In this document: in pieces, positions 10,616-22,384 of the stretch
Layout: every line of letters begins with the position of its first letter
Numbering within the stretch: position 1 is the first letter of the stretch
Translations under genes and position numbers: made by a program
Notes under the pieces: generated by a model
What the model saw: only the letters and a program-made list of their open reading frames with translations
Told to the model about the DNA's origin: nothing
Database searches by the model: none
NCBI GenBank assembly: GCA_905250075.1
Contig: CAJNOP010000391.1
Coordinates: 6,687 to 70,686 of the forward strand
DNA length: 64,000 nt
Reading direction: 5' to 3'
DNA from: Rotaria sp. Silwood1
Lineage: Eukaryota > Rotifera > Eurotatoria > Philodinida > Philodinidae

Positions 10616-10692
10616 GGGTGTGGATGCGTGGATGTGTGAGTGTGTGGGTGTGGGTGGGGTGTAGCTCAAAAGAAGATGTACACCCACACCCT
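10616..10692. repeat. Telomere-like hairpin element
   Basis: G-rich arm (GTGTGTGGGTGTGGGTGGGG), loop with AAAAGAAGATG, C-rich arm (CACCCACACCCTCAAG). It lies about 30 bp upstream of the first recognisable helicase exon. Confidence 0.75.
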
Positions 10693-10699
10693 CAAGATA

Positions 10700-11640
10700 G
10701 TTGCGATATTTATTTTTATAGTCAACTGGTTTTTGATAATCGAAGTCGATTATCATCGACGAATTTAGATTACAGGAGAGAATAAAAACAAAAAACCAGT
10801 CACAAATATTTTTCATTACAATACATGATTAATAAAACCGGCTCTCAAAATAATCCAATTGAACTTACTGATGAAGAGAATATTCGAACGATGAAAGAGG
10901 ATCATTTTTTTTTTGTGAAACACATGTATTTTCAAAGAAAATAGTGAGTGTAAGTTTTACGTCGAAATTTTTCGACTTCCCATCCCATTGCAGACTTTAG
11001 AAATTAGTTTTAAACTTTTTGAGTATTCTAGCTTATAGGAAATATTTGGATTCCACATTTCAGCCCCAAAGAGACTGTGTTAACAAACTTTTTTCTTTGA
11101 ATCTTGTGATAGAAAATAGTCGATTAAGAACGTAGTTTTAAAAGATTGAAAAGAACATCAGATTTATCAATAGTTAACAGAGTCTTTAACTGAAAATGGA
11201 TTATAATAAGAATGGGTATACAATATCAGTTACATTTTAAAGTAACATAAATCCTTCGACAGACCAGAATAAGGTCTTCACTATCCAATCTCTTGACATT
11301 TTTCTACTTTCATCAATCAAGTACTAGTGATGAAATGAAATGACTGATGACAATCTATACATTAGAGACGAATAGACAAGAGCAAGAACTTTATCTTACT
11401 GGATTTATTTGTTTTTGTAATAAGTAATATTCAAAGAAAAACGAATAGGAGTGATCAATATCAAGAATTTAACTGAAACATTGATTAAACTTTCAAGAGA
11501 TAAAAACAAACTGAGATGATAAGTTGAAACGATTAACTATTAGTCATTGAAATCTTTCTCTTAAACCATTTGATATTTACTATGGATCTGTTTCATCTAA
11601 TATAGGAAAGCAATATTCCTTTTTATGTTTGTGAAGTTTC
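10700..11640. other. No gene seen; contains a dispersed repeat word
   Basis: AT-rich. A 23-bp block at 10937-10959 recurs identically at 28763-28785, with weaker similarity on both sides, so it may belong to an unnamed dispersed repeat. Otherwise this is probably the upstream region of the serine hydrolase gene. Confidence 0.4.
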
Positions 11641-11650
11641 TTCATATCGA

Positions 11651-12922
11651 TTGTTAATACGAATCAATTTTTATTACATGTATATTCTATGGACTTGGCC
11701 CCTTCTTATTTCAACTATTTTCGCTTTTAATCATCAAAATTGTAGTGTTCATGGTAAAACTGACCCTGGATGGGAGTTTCTTCAACATTTGTTTCTAGAG
11801 AATTTTCACCAAGAACATGATTTGGGAGCATCATTTGCAGTTTACTATGAAGGGAAACCAGTTGTTGATCTGTGGGGTGGTTGGTTCAATGAATTAAAAA
11901 GCAAACCTTATGACCACGATACGTTACAAATTCCTTTTTCAACAACAAAAGGTTTAGTAGCTACAGCTGTTGCATTATGTGTTCAAAGAGGTTTACTCAA
12001 TTATTCATCACCTGTTAGACAATATTGGCCAGAATATGGACAATATGGAAAAGAAAATACAACAGTTGCTGATATTCTTTCACATCGTGCTGGATTATCA
12101 TCTGATATTAGTCCATTTGAGCTTGCACTTAATTGGACAGCGATTATTCATATACTTGAACAAAGAAAACCAGAATGGACACCTGGAACAGCTCATGGAT
12201 ATCATGGTTTAACTTATGGATGGTTAACAGGAGAACTTGTACGAAGAGTCGATCCGAAGAAACGAACTTTTGGACAATTTATTCAGGATGAAATTACAAA
12301 TCCATTAAAAATCGAATTTTATATTGGTTTACCAAAAGAAAAAGAATATCGTGTGTCACCATTATATTTTGATTCTAATGTGAGAAATATTATAGATGAA
12401 AGAACTCTTTTAGAGTTAAGTGTATTTAATGATTATCGTTATCATCAAGCAGAAATTCCAGGTGTTAATGGAATAACAAATGCTCGATCTGTTGCAAGAC
12501 TTTATGCTTCTTTACTCGGAGACTTAGATAATCGACAACAAAAACGATTGTTGAATGAAGATATTATGAAGAAAGCAGCAAAATCAAATACACCTGAGAA
12601 TGAAATTGATCTTGTACGAGGTTTTCCTAATGTATTTGCGATGGGATTTCAAGTTTTTGATAAAGATTTAAAGGCATTTGGATCAGGAATATTTGGCCAT
12701 GAAGGTTTATTTGTTGATTATTAATCAAAATCAATATATTAATCTTTATTTATTTTAGGAGCTGGTGGAAGCATTGGTTTTGCTGCTCCTGAAAAAAAAC
12801 TTGCATTTGCCTATATTGTCAATAAATACGGAGTCAAGAAAAATCGACAAGAAATAAGTCCTCGAACACAAGATATTATTAAACATATTGCAAAAATAAT
12901 TAATAAGCATCCTATTTATTAA
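11651..12922 (+). CDS. Beta-lactamase-like serine hydrolase (class C/LACTB fold)
   Basis: Exons 11651-12704 and 12759-12922 flank a 54-bp intron (12705-12758, donor GTTTAT, acceptor TTTTAG). The product is about 405 residues. The first 25 residues form a hydrophobic signal peptide or anchor (YILWTWPLLISTIFAF), suggesting secretion or membrane attachment. The nucleophile motif SxxK is present as PFSTTKGLVA near residue 97. A Tyr-containing motif (HGLTYGWLTGEL) follows, and the C-terminal triad is HEG (FGHEGAGGSIGF), created across the splice junction. The family includes animal LACTB-like proteins and bacterial esterases/PBPs; the substrate cannot be told. Without splicing the frame ends a few codons after the donor, losing the GAGGS strand. 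Confidence 0.85.
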
Positions 12923-13153
12923 AAGAAATTTTTTGTCTTCAAATAAATATTGCTGTTTCATTTTTAAAAAGCAACCATTATGATCTCGTCATATAATATA
13001 CGACATTGGTGATCAAGTTACATGACACGATTAACAAAAGCAAATCTTCATGCTCAATTAATGGAATACTGAATACAACAAATCAGCACAAACATTTGAC
13101 TGAATATAAAAAAAATTGAGTTTCGATAGACATATGCAAAGAGAAATGTGTTA

Positions 13154-14077
13154 CATAGGGTAGTCAAAAAGTTCTGCAACTTTCAAATATTTATTCATAG
13201 ACAAAATGTTTTGCTAATCTTTTTACAGTAAATGTTCGAAGTAGTCCCCATGATGTTCAATACAAAGTTTCATCTTTTGAATCCATTTCTGAAATGTCTT
13301 TTGGTATTGGTGAATAGGTATTGAATTGAGCTCCTTGGATAACGCTTTAGCTAAACTTGTAGCATCTGGATAAGTATCAAGGCTACGTTTCAGATAACTG
13401 AACAACCAAAAATCTGAAGAAGCAAGGTCAGATGAGTATGGTGGATGAGCCATAACTTTGATTTTTTCTTCTTGAAGACAATTAAGAACAATATCATTCA
13501 CATGGGGTCGTGCATTATCATGATGCAGCTTAACATGATTTGCTGTTGATGATGGTCTTTTCTTATATAAATTTTTGATTAGCTTTTTTAAACATTCATC
13601 ACGATAATAAATAGCATTAATTGATGTTCCAGAAGGTAATTCAAGAATAAGTAATGGTCCACATCTTTAACTGCATCAATATTTTGTTGAATGATGGCGG
13701 ATAATGGACGACCACTTCGAGGATTATCTTCCAAAGATTCCCGTTCATTTGAAAATCGTTGAATCCATCGAGTAACTGTACAATATGAAACTACATCCTG
13801 TCCATAAGCAGTAGTTAATTCATCATGAATTTGTGTAGCTGTTAAACCTAATAACCAACGAGTTTTTATATATGAGCCTATGTACTGTTTTTCCATCTGA
13901 AAACAGGGGTGTTCAAAAAATTCGTTGAAAATTTGCCATAATAGACAGTTGTGAAACTTCGTATTGGTATTTTAATACATAAGAGATGTCACTATTAGAA
14001 TAGGCCAACATGAGGAATAAAACCAATTAGGATGAAATTTTAGACAGCTGTTTGCAGAACTTTTTGACTACCCTATG
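13154..14077 (-). mobile_element. Mariner element (DD34D-type) with internal deletion
   Basis: The inverted ends CATAGGGTAGTCAAAAAGTT and AACTTTTTGACTACCCTATG are flanked by TA (13152-13153 and 14078-14079). The transposase reads on the minus strand: a helix-turn-helix half (TVTRWIQRFSNERESL, DNPRSGRP) at 13690-13896, then, after a junction, YYRDECLKKLI, HHDNARPHV and HPPYSSDLASSDFWLF down to 13223. The Asp residues of HHDN and SSDFW fit the second and third catalytic positions. The stretch with the first Asp is missing between NIDAVKDV and the next block, which continues in a different frame. At 924 bp it is shorter than a typical mariner of about 1.3 kb and cannot be autonomous. Confidence 0.88.
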
Positions 14078-14238
14078 TAAATTGAACTTCTTAAAGAATG
14101 TATAGACTAATTAATCGGTCTTTGGTTAATATTGGTCTAATGTTTTGTTGTTATGTAAATCAGTCAGATAGGTGGAATTTGTTTGCATTTTGTTTGTTTA
14201 ATCAAAGTTAACCTGTTGAGTTTTTAAACGGTTCCGAT

Positions 14239-15241
14239 TATACATGTGCGGGACCAAAAAATAGAATTTTACCGGGACCGGGACCGGGACCAAATAATAT
14301 AATTTTACTGGGACCGAGACCAGGATCGAAAAACAATTTAGTCCCGGTCATGTTTGCCGTTGATAAGAAACATCGGTGGATATACAAGTGAGAACTGCTC
14401 CAGATCTAAAACCGGCAGATTCTGCAACAACTTCTCTGACTATGGACAAATAACAGAAAAAGTAAGGTTACTTAGACTGGGTGTAAAACAAAAACCAAAT
14501 TTAACACATTCGACGCGATTCGGTTTTATTAAAGAGTAGCTCTAGAGATTCATTTTCATCTGCATTCATCTTGCGATAAATGCACTGCTTGGTCTTTTCA
14601 TCCTATGCTGATCTGTCGTTTTCTCTTTTCCATTTGTAATATCACATGTAGCGAAGTAACCATTCTGTAGTTTGGCGAAACCCCTGTGAGGTCATTTCAG
14701 CATGACATGCCATTCGAGAAGTTGAATCAGCAACCCAATTCAAGCGCGAATTCACTAATCGCAAGCTCGAAGAAAAGGAAGGATTTAAGGGCAATGTCCG
14801 CAGACGCTGTACTGGCTGCTTTGTGAAAGGAAGGGCACAACAGTCAAGAGAAGCGAGCTATGCGGTAGCAAAGAAAGTAAAAACGTTCTGTTGTGAGCAA
14901 CAATTTTTTTTGTCTTGATTTTTTTAACAAGACCCATCATGCTATGGAATAACGGACTCAAAAAGAGTTCTGAAGGCAGAACAGATAAAGCATTATGTTC
15001 AACCTCCTATCTAAGAACAAAGAAAAATAAAGTACTTTTCTATACAGTTTCTCGTTAAAATGTAGCGTGGCTCACTGTTAGGCAACATCGTAGCGAATGT
15101 GTTAACTGAGCCTAGGACTAAAAAACAGAATTTCACCGGAATCAGCAGCAAAAGGAAAATTTCCACCGGGACCAAAAATTCAATTTCACCGGGACCGCGA
15201 CCGGAACCAGGACCAAAAAAAGTTGGTCCCGCACATGTCTA
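14239..15241. mobile_element. Non-autonomous hAT-like element, 1.0 kb
   Basis: The ends TATACATGTGCGGGACC and GGTCCCGCACATGTCTA are imperfect inverted repeats. They are flanked by GTTCCGAT (14231-14238) and GTTCCGGT (15242-15249), an 8-bp duplication with one change. Both subterminal zones repeat GGGACCGGGACC-type words on an AT-rich spacer, paralleling the GC-rich subterminal repeats of the 7772-9564 element. There is no transposase frame. A second, TTAA-flanked element is nested inside. Confidence 0.75.
14505..15101. mobile_element. TTAA-flanked inverted-repeat element nested in the hAT element
   Basis: The ends CACATTCGACGCGAT and (right) ATCGTAGCGAATGTG are flanked by TTAA on both sides (14501-14504 and 15102-15105), as for piggyBac-type elements. 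The same TTAA-CACATTCGAC end occurs at 55829-56272. The interior at 14650-14870 is richer in GC than the surroundings and has no recognisable gene. Confidence 0.55.
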
Positions 15242-15249
15242 GTTCCGGT

Positions 15250-15640
15250 CGATCCAATTTTGTTTCGCTTTGAAACCTCACTGATTTCATTTCTACTTAG
15301 CAAGTATTAGATTTACTTTAGATCGTTGAACGAATATTATACGTTAGGCAGAAAGTTTTTATTGATGATCATAAAATAAAAAAATTTCATCCTGTAACAA
15401 CTACCAGAAATCATGTCAATCATTCATGTATCTATCAATAAACATTTACTAAAATGTTATTATAGCTAGAAAAAGGTTTCTAAGTTTGATCAAATTAGAA
15501 GCCGTCAAGCAGATCTGCTAAATCGTTGAGCGAGGACGTATATTTTGTTAATATATGGCCAACAATACAATGAACCAACGAAACAGATGCGTACATTGCT
15601 TTGACTAAAGGTCTGAATCAATGGTGTGAACTGTTGCGAA
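15250..15640. other. No gene seen
   Basis: AT-rich spacer between the hAT element and a telomere-like hairpin. No convincing frames. Confidence 0.4.
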
Positions 15641-15697
15641 GGTGTGAGTGTGGATGTTGCTGTGGCTGGAGAGAAGATATATCTACGTCCACACCCC
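15641..15697. repeat. Telomere-like hairpin element
   Basis: G-rich arm GGTGTGAGTGTGGATG, loop containing GAGAAGATAT, C-rich arm CGTCCACACCCC. A separate C-rich arm (CCACACCCACACCC) lies at 15750-15764. Confidence 0.6.
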
Positions 15698-16044
15698 ATT
15701 TTAATTATATTCTACGGTACCAGTTTCATTGTTCTTTCATTAATCTACTCCACACCCACACCCTTCACTGTGTATATTGATTATACGACAACAGCACTAT
15801 TTAGAATATTCGCAAACGTATCCCAGTCATTCATATTTCGACAAAGGTTTCGGAATGTTCTAGAACAGTCTTAGTCTTATCGTCCCTATCGTTCAGCACC
15901 ATTTTCTGCTGTTAAGAAACTCTGGAAAATGGGTGCAGTATCAGTTGTTTTCAATTGCTACAGAAACATATCCAGTAACCTTGGAATCCGGTTGCTGTGG
16001 AAGGCAGAGTGGCAAAGTCTCCAATTAAAACTAATCTTCATTAT

Positions 16045-16099
16045 ACTGTGTGTGTGTGGTACAATGTGTGTAAGGGAAGAGAACAGCCACACCCACACC
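16045..16099. repeat. Telomere-like hairpin element, degenerate
   Basis: A TGTGTGTGTGGT arm, a loop with GGGAAGAGAAC, and a C-rich arm CCACACCCACACC. Confidence 0.5.
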
Positions 16100-16306
16100 G
16101 GATGCATGTACATTGTTGAGGAGTGCATCGGTGTAACTGAAGTTTTAGCGGTCTTATGGAAGGACGGCTAGATCCGAGCCGGCTGTGCGTAAACCCCAAC
16201 GCATTTAACTTGTCACATCTATACTTGCTATGTTGCATTGCCTCAGTATCCCTTTCTCTCTGTCTTTCGTTCTTTCTTCGTTGCTGTTTCAAGTGAAACA
16301 AATTGG

Positions 16307-16654
16307 AGGGTGTGGGTGTGGGTGTGGGTGTGGGTGTGGGTGGGTGTAGGTGTAGGTGTGGGTGTGGGTGTGGGTGTGGGTGTGTGGGGTGGGTGTGTGT
16401 GTGGGATGGGTGTGGGTGTGGGTGTGGGTGTGGGTGTGGGTGTGTGGGGTGGGTGTGGGTGTGTGGGGTGGGTGTGGGGTGGGTGTGGGTGTGGGTGTAG
16501 GTGTGGGTGTGGGTGTGGGTGTGGGTGGATGTGGGTGTGGGTGTGGATGTGGGTATGGGTTAAAGAAGCAGAACACACACACTAACATATACACTCACAT
16601 ACCCACACCCATACCCACATTCACACACCCTCACCCCCACACCCACCCACACTC
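16307..16654. repeat. Long telomere-like array, G strand then C strand
   Basis: About 250 bp of GGGTGT/GTGGGT repeats (16307-16559) is followed by a loop (TTAAAGAAGCAGAACAC) and about 80 bp of C-rich repeats ending ACCCCCACACCCACCCACAC. The unit is close to the TGTGGG telomeric repeat reported for bdelloids, with many GGGTGTGG variants. Long open frames across it are artefacts of the simple sequence. It is the largest member of the hairpin family and lies 35 bp left of a hAT element. Confidence 0.85.
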
Positions 16655-16688
16655 CGTTATTGTGTGATGTTGATGATAAGAAAATAGC

Positions 16689-17652
16689 CAGAGCTGCGCA
16701 AATACGAGTACAACTTGTATTCACTTTTCCCACTACAATCATAGACCTACCCCTGCACTATGAAAAACCTAGAATTCTAGAATTCATGTACTCAACATGC
16801 TATGTACTCTATATAGACCACCCATGTACTGTCAAACAATCCAGAATTCTAGAATTCATGTATTCTACATGAGAACATAGTATGTAGAGTACGTGAATTC
16901 TAGAATTTTTGAGTACAGGGGGGGAGGGGGGCTATGTAGAGTACATAGAATGTAGAGTACTTGAATTCTACAATTCTAGGTTTTTCCAGAGTAAATGGAG
17001 GAGGGGGGGGGGGAGTGTGAGAAGAGTATACGTATTTAGAGTCCATCTATATTCTTTAATCTTTATCCACCCCCCCCCCCCCCCCCCCATGTACTCTGAA
17101 AAAACCTAGAATTCTAGAGTTCATGTACTCTACATAGACTCCCATGCCCTATGTACTCGGAAAAAATCTAGAATTCTAGAATTCATGTACTCTACATACT
17201 ATGTACTCTACATACCCCCCCCCCTCCCCCATGCACTCTGAAAAAACCTAGAATTCTAGAATTCATGTACTCTACACGCATGTACTCTACATAGACCCCC
17301 ATGTACTGTCAAAAAATCTAGAATTCTAGAATTCATGTATTCTACATGAGAACATAGTATGTAGAGCACATGAATTGTAGAATTCTAGATTTTTTGAGAG
17401 TACATGTGGAGGTGTATGTTGAGTACATGCATGTAGAGTACATGAATTCTAGAATTCATGTGCTCTACATACTATGTACCCTACATACCTATGTTCTCAT
17501 GTAGAATACATGAATTCTAGAATTGTAGATTTTTTCAGAGTACATGGGGGATCTATGCAGAGTACATATTACGTAGTACATAAAGTACATGAATGGTATG
17601 CTTATGGTAGAGACAAGTGAATACAAGTTGTAGGTGTATTTTCGCAGCCCTC
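16689..17652. mobile_element. hAT-like element filled with palindromic repeats
   Basis: The inverted ends begin CAGAGCTGCGCAAATACG on the left and, read inward from the right, GAGGGCTGCGAAAATACA. Both continue into a shared ACAACTTGTATTCACTT block. The flanks AAAATAGC (16681-16688) and AAAATTGC (17653-17660) match at 7 of 8 positions, fitting a hAT target duplication. There is no transposase frame; the whole interior is a repeat array. Confidence 0.7.
16755..17600. repeat. Mixed direct and inverted array of a TAGAATTCTAGAATTC-type palindrome
   Basis: The core words are CTAGAATTCTAGAATTCATG, TGTACTCTACAT and CTCTGAAAAAACC. They recur many times in both orientations with spacers of about 20-60 bp. 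Long homopolymers of G (about 16918-17012) and C (about 17071-17089 and 17216-17230) are interspersed. The array could form cruciforms. It fills the hAT-like element around it. Confidence 0.8.
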
Positions 17653-17659
17653 AAAATTG

Positions 17660-19975
17660 CAAATAGTCTAGGACTATGAAATCATCAATTATCTTGATTG
17701 ATCAAACAAACCAAAACTAAGAACTTGATATTACCTCGATTCTTCTGTGTTTTGTCATCTAACTATATTTGTGTTACGACAACATTGCAACGCATGGTTT
17801 TGTCTTCATTGCTCACTACGCGAGCACGTCGTTGTCTTATTGCTGTTTAATTGAATTGCATGTTTATGAATAAAATAACACATGGTACAAAAATAAAACC
17901 ATTTTCTTCTTGCGCTGTTAGCATTTGAGTGAGAGACATTGGTTGATCCAATACTCAACGAATCGATCAGTTTTTAATTCAACTAAATTGAAACTATTTT
18001 GAATATTTTCAGCAGTTTCATCAAACTTTAGAAAAAATACGCGTTAATAATCAAGGTTATGCGACTATCAAACCATAACCTTTTCCTTGAAATAATTTCA
18101 TTAACATCGACTAATCAGTCTCAAGTATAGGAATATTCGGTATGATCAGATGATCATGATGATTAGTTCACATACACTAGTGAAGTTTACTTTTTAATTC
18201 GACCAGATACATATTAAAAACAAGCATTAGTGAATATAAAGTCTCAATTGACGGATTCTATTATGAATGTATTGTAAAAATATTCTCCTGAGACCAAATA
18301 TGTACTAGCTACGTATTTTTCTTTTTTCTGTCTACGTAACTTTAGTTCGTTGAATCATCCGTAATAAATTGTTGAAATGACACACAGATACAATTCGATT
18401 GAAGTTACGCCGAAAAAGGTTCATAGACAACTTTTTAATCTTCTCGATCAGCATTGCTAAACTTGTGAACGAGATTTTTCAGAAAATTTTCAATGGTTTC
18501 TGCATATTGAAGAAGAGATAAACATTGAATGACGAACATAGATGTCTGTGATAGGAATGGTATATCGAGAAAAATTGCATTTAACTGATACTCGATGTCT
18601 ATTTGTAGAGATTTACCATTATTAACCTGAACTTGATAATATTCTGAGAAAGAATGAAATGCAATGACAGTTAAGAGTACAACTTTTGCCTTCTATTTTG
18701 TCTTCATCTATATCCTCTAATGGATCGCATTGCAGTTGGCTTAAAATCGGACAGAACAGGTTATTGGATGCGTAGCCCTACCGTGCAGGCGTTTCTGTTG
18801 GAAAAAAATTGTCAATCAATCTTTTTCAATAACAATTCAATTTGATCGACGGAAGTTGACTTTGTGCTAGAGTCCTGTGGGAACAAGGGTGTGGGTGTGG
18901 GGTGTGGGGGTGGGGGTGTAAGTATGAGGGTGAGAAACTAGAACACCCACATCCTAAAATTTAGTTACACGAACATACCTTAGGGCGTATAGAATTAGTA
19001 CAATGGAATCTTTGGAAATGCATATTTTTATATCTTTCCCGTTGGAGTCTACTTTGTGCAGGATGTCATTACTGCTGAAGAGAAGACTAATGTCCAAATC
19101 TGCATCCACATTCTAGTTTATTATATAGTCGTATAGTAATTAATATATAATACCATCATGATCGCGCTGTTGAAAATACAAGTGGCTTAACATTTCTATG
19201 TCAAGTGTTAGTTTAGTATACGACATTACTGTATGCTGACTAGTATTGACTTCTAGAAAGTATAATGAGTAAAAAAAGCAAATATTACAATGGATGACTC
19301 ATCTTAATTATAGCTCGCTTTGATCATTTCCATCGATTAAGAAGGATGATTATTAAAATGTTAAAATGAACTGCTGTGGCATACTACGATCAACAGAAAG
19401 TAACATATTTTTAATTTCATTACAACATCGTACTTCGTTTACTCTATAATGAAATGATAAACTTTCATCATGACTATAATTTACACTTATATCTTTTATG
19501 ATTTTCAAGCATTGCATACCAAAGATTAACTCAGATTGGACGAATAAATATTGTTTTTTTTTTGTTAGCTTTTTATTTATATAAAAATAAACTGATTATT
19601 AGTTTCATTTCGATAAATGAAGATCAAATTACAAAAATTACAGTGTTATTCATCTAATGAAATTCAATTTAAGAATCTATGTTAATAGTACATTTGCCTT
19701 TTTTATTTTTCCATTTGAGGCTTCAAACACGATATCAAAATAGTCACATTGTTATTCACTTGAATCAATCCTCGTTTTAATCGTTTCTCGAATACAGCAA
19801 GAATATATGTATGTAGATTTTATTATACAAGCAGTCTAACACAAGTACGAAAGAAATTATCTGTTCTTGATTTTTTCAAAAACCTTCAGTTTTCTGCAAA
19901 ATTAACAATTAAGTTGTCGGTCCTCATTCTTAATAATATCTCTCGTAGTTGAATAAATATATCAAACGATTTCAA
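17660..19975. repeat. Segmental duplication, copy A
   Basis: Blocks here match 24290-25690 in the same order and orientation: TAGTCTAGGACTATGAAATC (17669), a segment near 18170-18380 with CTGTCTACGTAA, TTTAGTTCGTTGA, a segment at 19130-19530 with AATGATAAACTTTCATCATGA, and one at 19830-19970 with TACAAGCAGTCTA. Identity looks moderate (about 75-85% by eye), with indels and a telomere-like hairpin inserted at 18887-18955. No gene is clear except at its right end. Confidence 0.65.
18887..18955. repeat. Telomere-like hairpin element
   Basis: G-rich arm GGGTGTGGGTGTGGGGTGTG, loop with GAGAAACTAGAA, short C-rich arm CACCCACATCC. It lies inside duplication copy A and has no clear counterpart in copy B. 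Confidence 0.65.
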
Positions 19976-20580
19976 AATATATACTTCTAAATCATTGAAT
20001 ATTTGATAGATTTTATCTTTATTTATCATGTTAATTTGATGTTGTATTTCGACTTGAGCTTGCCTCATCTTTTCATATGTTAATTGTAGATGGTAGAAGA
20101 CTTCTTATAATTCTTGTTTCTTCTTTCTCAAGTTTGTCCATTTCGTTTTGCCGTTTGTAATGACTTTTATAAAATGACAAGATCTGCATTTTGCAAAGGC
20201 ACTTCAAGTGTCCAATTTTAGAGAAAAAAAACAAGTCAAATTTTTAATTTGCAACCTGAGTGTAATGCACAACTGATTTCTAGACCTGTTTTATGACACA
20301 TTCATAAATTCCACAAAACTTCACAATGATGATTTTGTAGAAAAAGACTATAAAAAAATCAACATCGATTCATAGTGTTGCTCTTAAAATTGTTTTTTTT
20401 CTCGATATGAAGACAGCCTCGACTCTGTACGAATATGGATACTTCATCCTTGATTTGTTGTTCTTTGTCGTTGAAATCAACAGCTACTCGAAATCTATAA
20501 TGTGTTTTTCTATCATTAAAGACTAAATATTCATCAATAGGAGATGAAATTCCAGAATTATTTAATGTTGATAAGTGGGT
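19886..20580 (-). pseudogene. Possible degraded coiled-coil gene
   Basis: Minus-strand open stretches look coding but are in different frames. From 20580: VFNDRKTHYRFRVAVDFNDK and DEVSIFVQSRGCL. Near 20200: FYKSHYKRQNEMDKLEKEET. Then at 20068-19886: QAQVEIQHQINMINKDKIYQ and FIQLREILLRMRTDN. The latter parts are helical. A frameshift seems needed between the second and third. No family is recognised. Confidence 0.35.
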
Positions 20581-20599
20581 TTTGTTTAATCTTCATTAA

Positions 20600-22380
20600 A
20601 TCGATTATTATTGCTTTAGGATCGTTTTAAATTATTGTCGTTAGGCGAATAATTAACATTATAATACAATACCTTACAATCTGGTTGTGAATATGTTGAG
20701 AAAACAAATGAAAATAAAATTGGAAAATTTTTCTTGTTAAGAAAGACCATTGTGGGTGCTGTAAGAAAAGTCCGAAGCGATTCTGCCTGTTATGATATGT
20801 TCATTTGGTACTTGTTAAAAATAAATACTATGTTAACTCAAATATAGCCAAGTAACAATCGAGAAAGATCTGTAAATTATTAGATACTTTTTAGTAGCTA
20901 TTCATAGGACAAGGAACATTTGTCAAACTCATACTTCTTAACACGTTTTCATTCTCTTTCTACAGAACTTGTTTTCTAATTGATATGAGACGATTTTGCT
21001 CCTGAATATTTCTCCTAAAATCTAATTACAAGATTTTCAGTAGCTTTGAAGTGTTAGAATGATCTCGAAAATTGTGAAGCTCCTATGTATTGAACAGAAT
21101 GATGGAGAATCATAAGATTTTTTACTGTATATGAAACTCATACACGTCTACAATATTAATTCTATATCATTTGATTTGGAAAAGTCATTGGCAATCGTAT
21201 CTGAGTTTTCATGAAATTACTGAAGAAATCTTTTAGATACTTTACTTGGTTTCAGAATGCTAACATTGTTAATCGATCAGTTAACGAAAATGAGAATAAT
21301 GATAAATCATTCTACCACGCATACTACGATCATCGTCTTTGTTTTTCTGTTTACCATATTTTTACAACTATCTTCCATCGAGCCATTATCTAGCTATGCA
21401 AAATACGTATTATTTTATAATGACATTCTATCAACGAAAGTCTCAAGTTCATTGAAATTGAGCAACAACGTTTATGATACTATGTTCAATATCATCGGAG
21501 TATAATTAACAAAGAGACAGATCAATATGAGTATTACAAAAATGTCTCAAATGAAACATTATCAATTATTTATTTTTCAATTGATTTAACTAAATAGAAA
21601 TCAGGTTCACTAAATGTTGGTGATGCATCAACAGTTCGTCGAAATCATTATATAGACTTATTAAGCTATTCTACAGGTTACTTCAAAAATCATGAACATC
21701 TTAATACATATCAAAAGCTCTGCTACTGACCAAGTTAAATCAATTTTTTTTTTCGTATATTTGAAATAGAAGAGTGGTGTTTAGAAAATGTAACACTTTC
21801 TGCTAAAGTTTAAAAATTAGGGTTTTCTTAATATTTCCATAAATTTCGATTTTTTTTAAACAATCGAGTTATTAGTGCATTTCTTCTAAGCAAATGATTT
21901 GTGGCTCTTCAAAAAATTTTTTATCACTACTGTAATAAATGCTTTATGACATTTTATAAGTCATTTTCACATTACAATTGACTCTCCTATTTCTTTTTCA
22001 TAAGAATATATTATAAGAAATGTTTAAAAAGTTACAAGGAAAATTTTAAATAACTTAAAATTAATAATAATCATAGAAATTTGATTAGATATCGAAAAGA
22101 TCGATGTAACTTGTTGGTAGCATCAAAAAAGTCTAATTTTTAAATTGCAAACGAGAGTGTTATATTTTCTGCATTATTCATAAATGTATTTTTTATAATT
22201 CTCATAATATATCGCTAATCAGACATGACTTAACCATCAAAAACCTATGTCAAAAAATTTGATACACTCGTTTCAGATAGATGTGACCTGAATTATAATG
22301 ATCTACAACTTTAACTATGATTAAATGTGTACATGTATCTTAGTTATGCACTTTCTTTTTTATTTTTCAAGGATAATAAT
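20600..22380. other. No gene seen
   Basis: Strongly AT-rich with only short unsupported frames. It lies just downstream of the carbonic anhydrase gene, which ends at 22385 on the minus strand. Confidence 0.4.
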
Positions 22381-22384
22381 AGAA

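Noticed and set aside
16238-16667. Several overlapping open frames rich in Gly/Val/Cys/Trp or His/Pro/Thr
   Set aside because: They are translations of the telomere-like GGGTGT repeat, which lacks stops in all frames; no coding signal.
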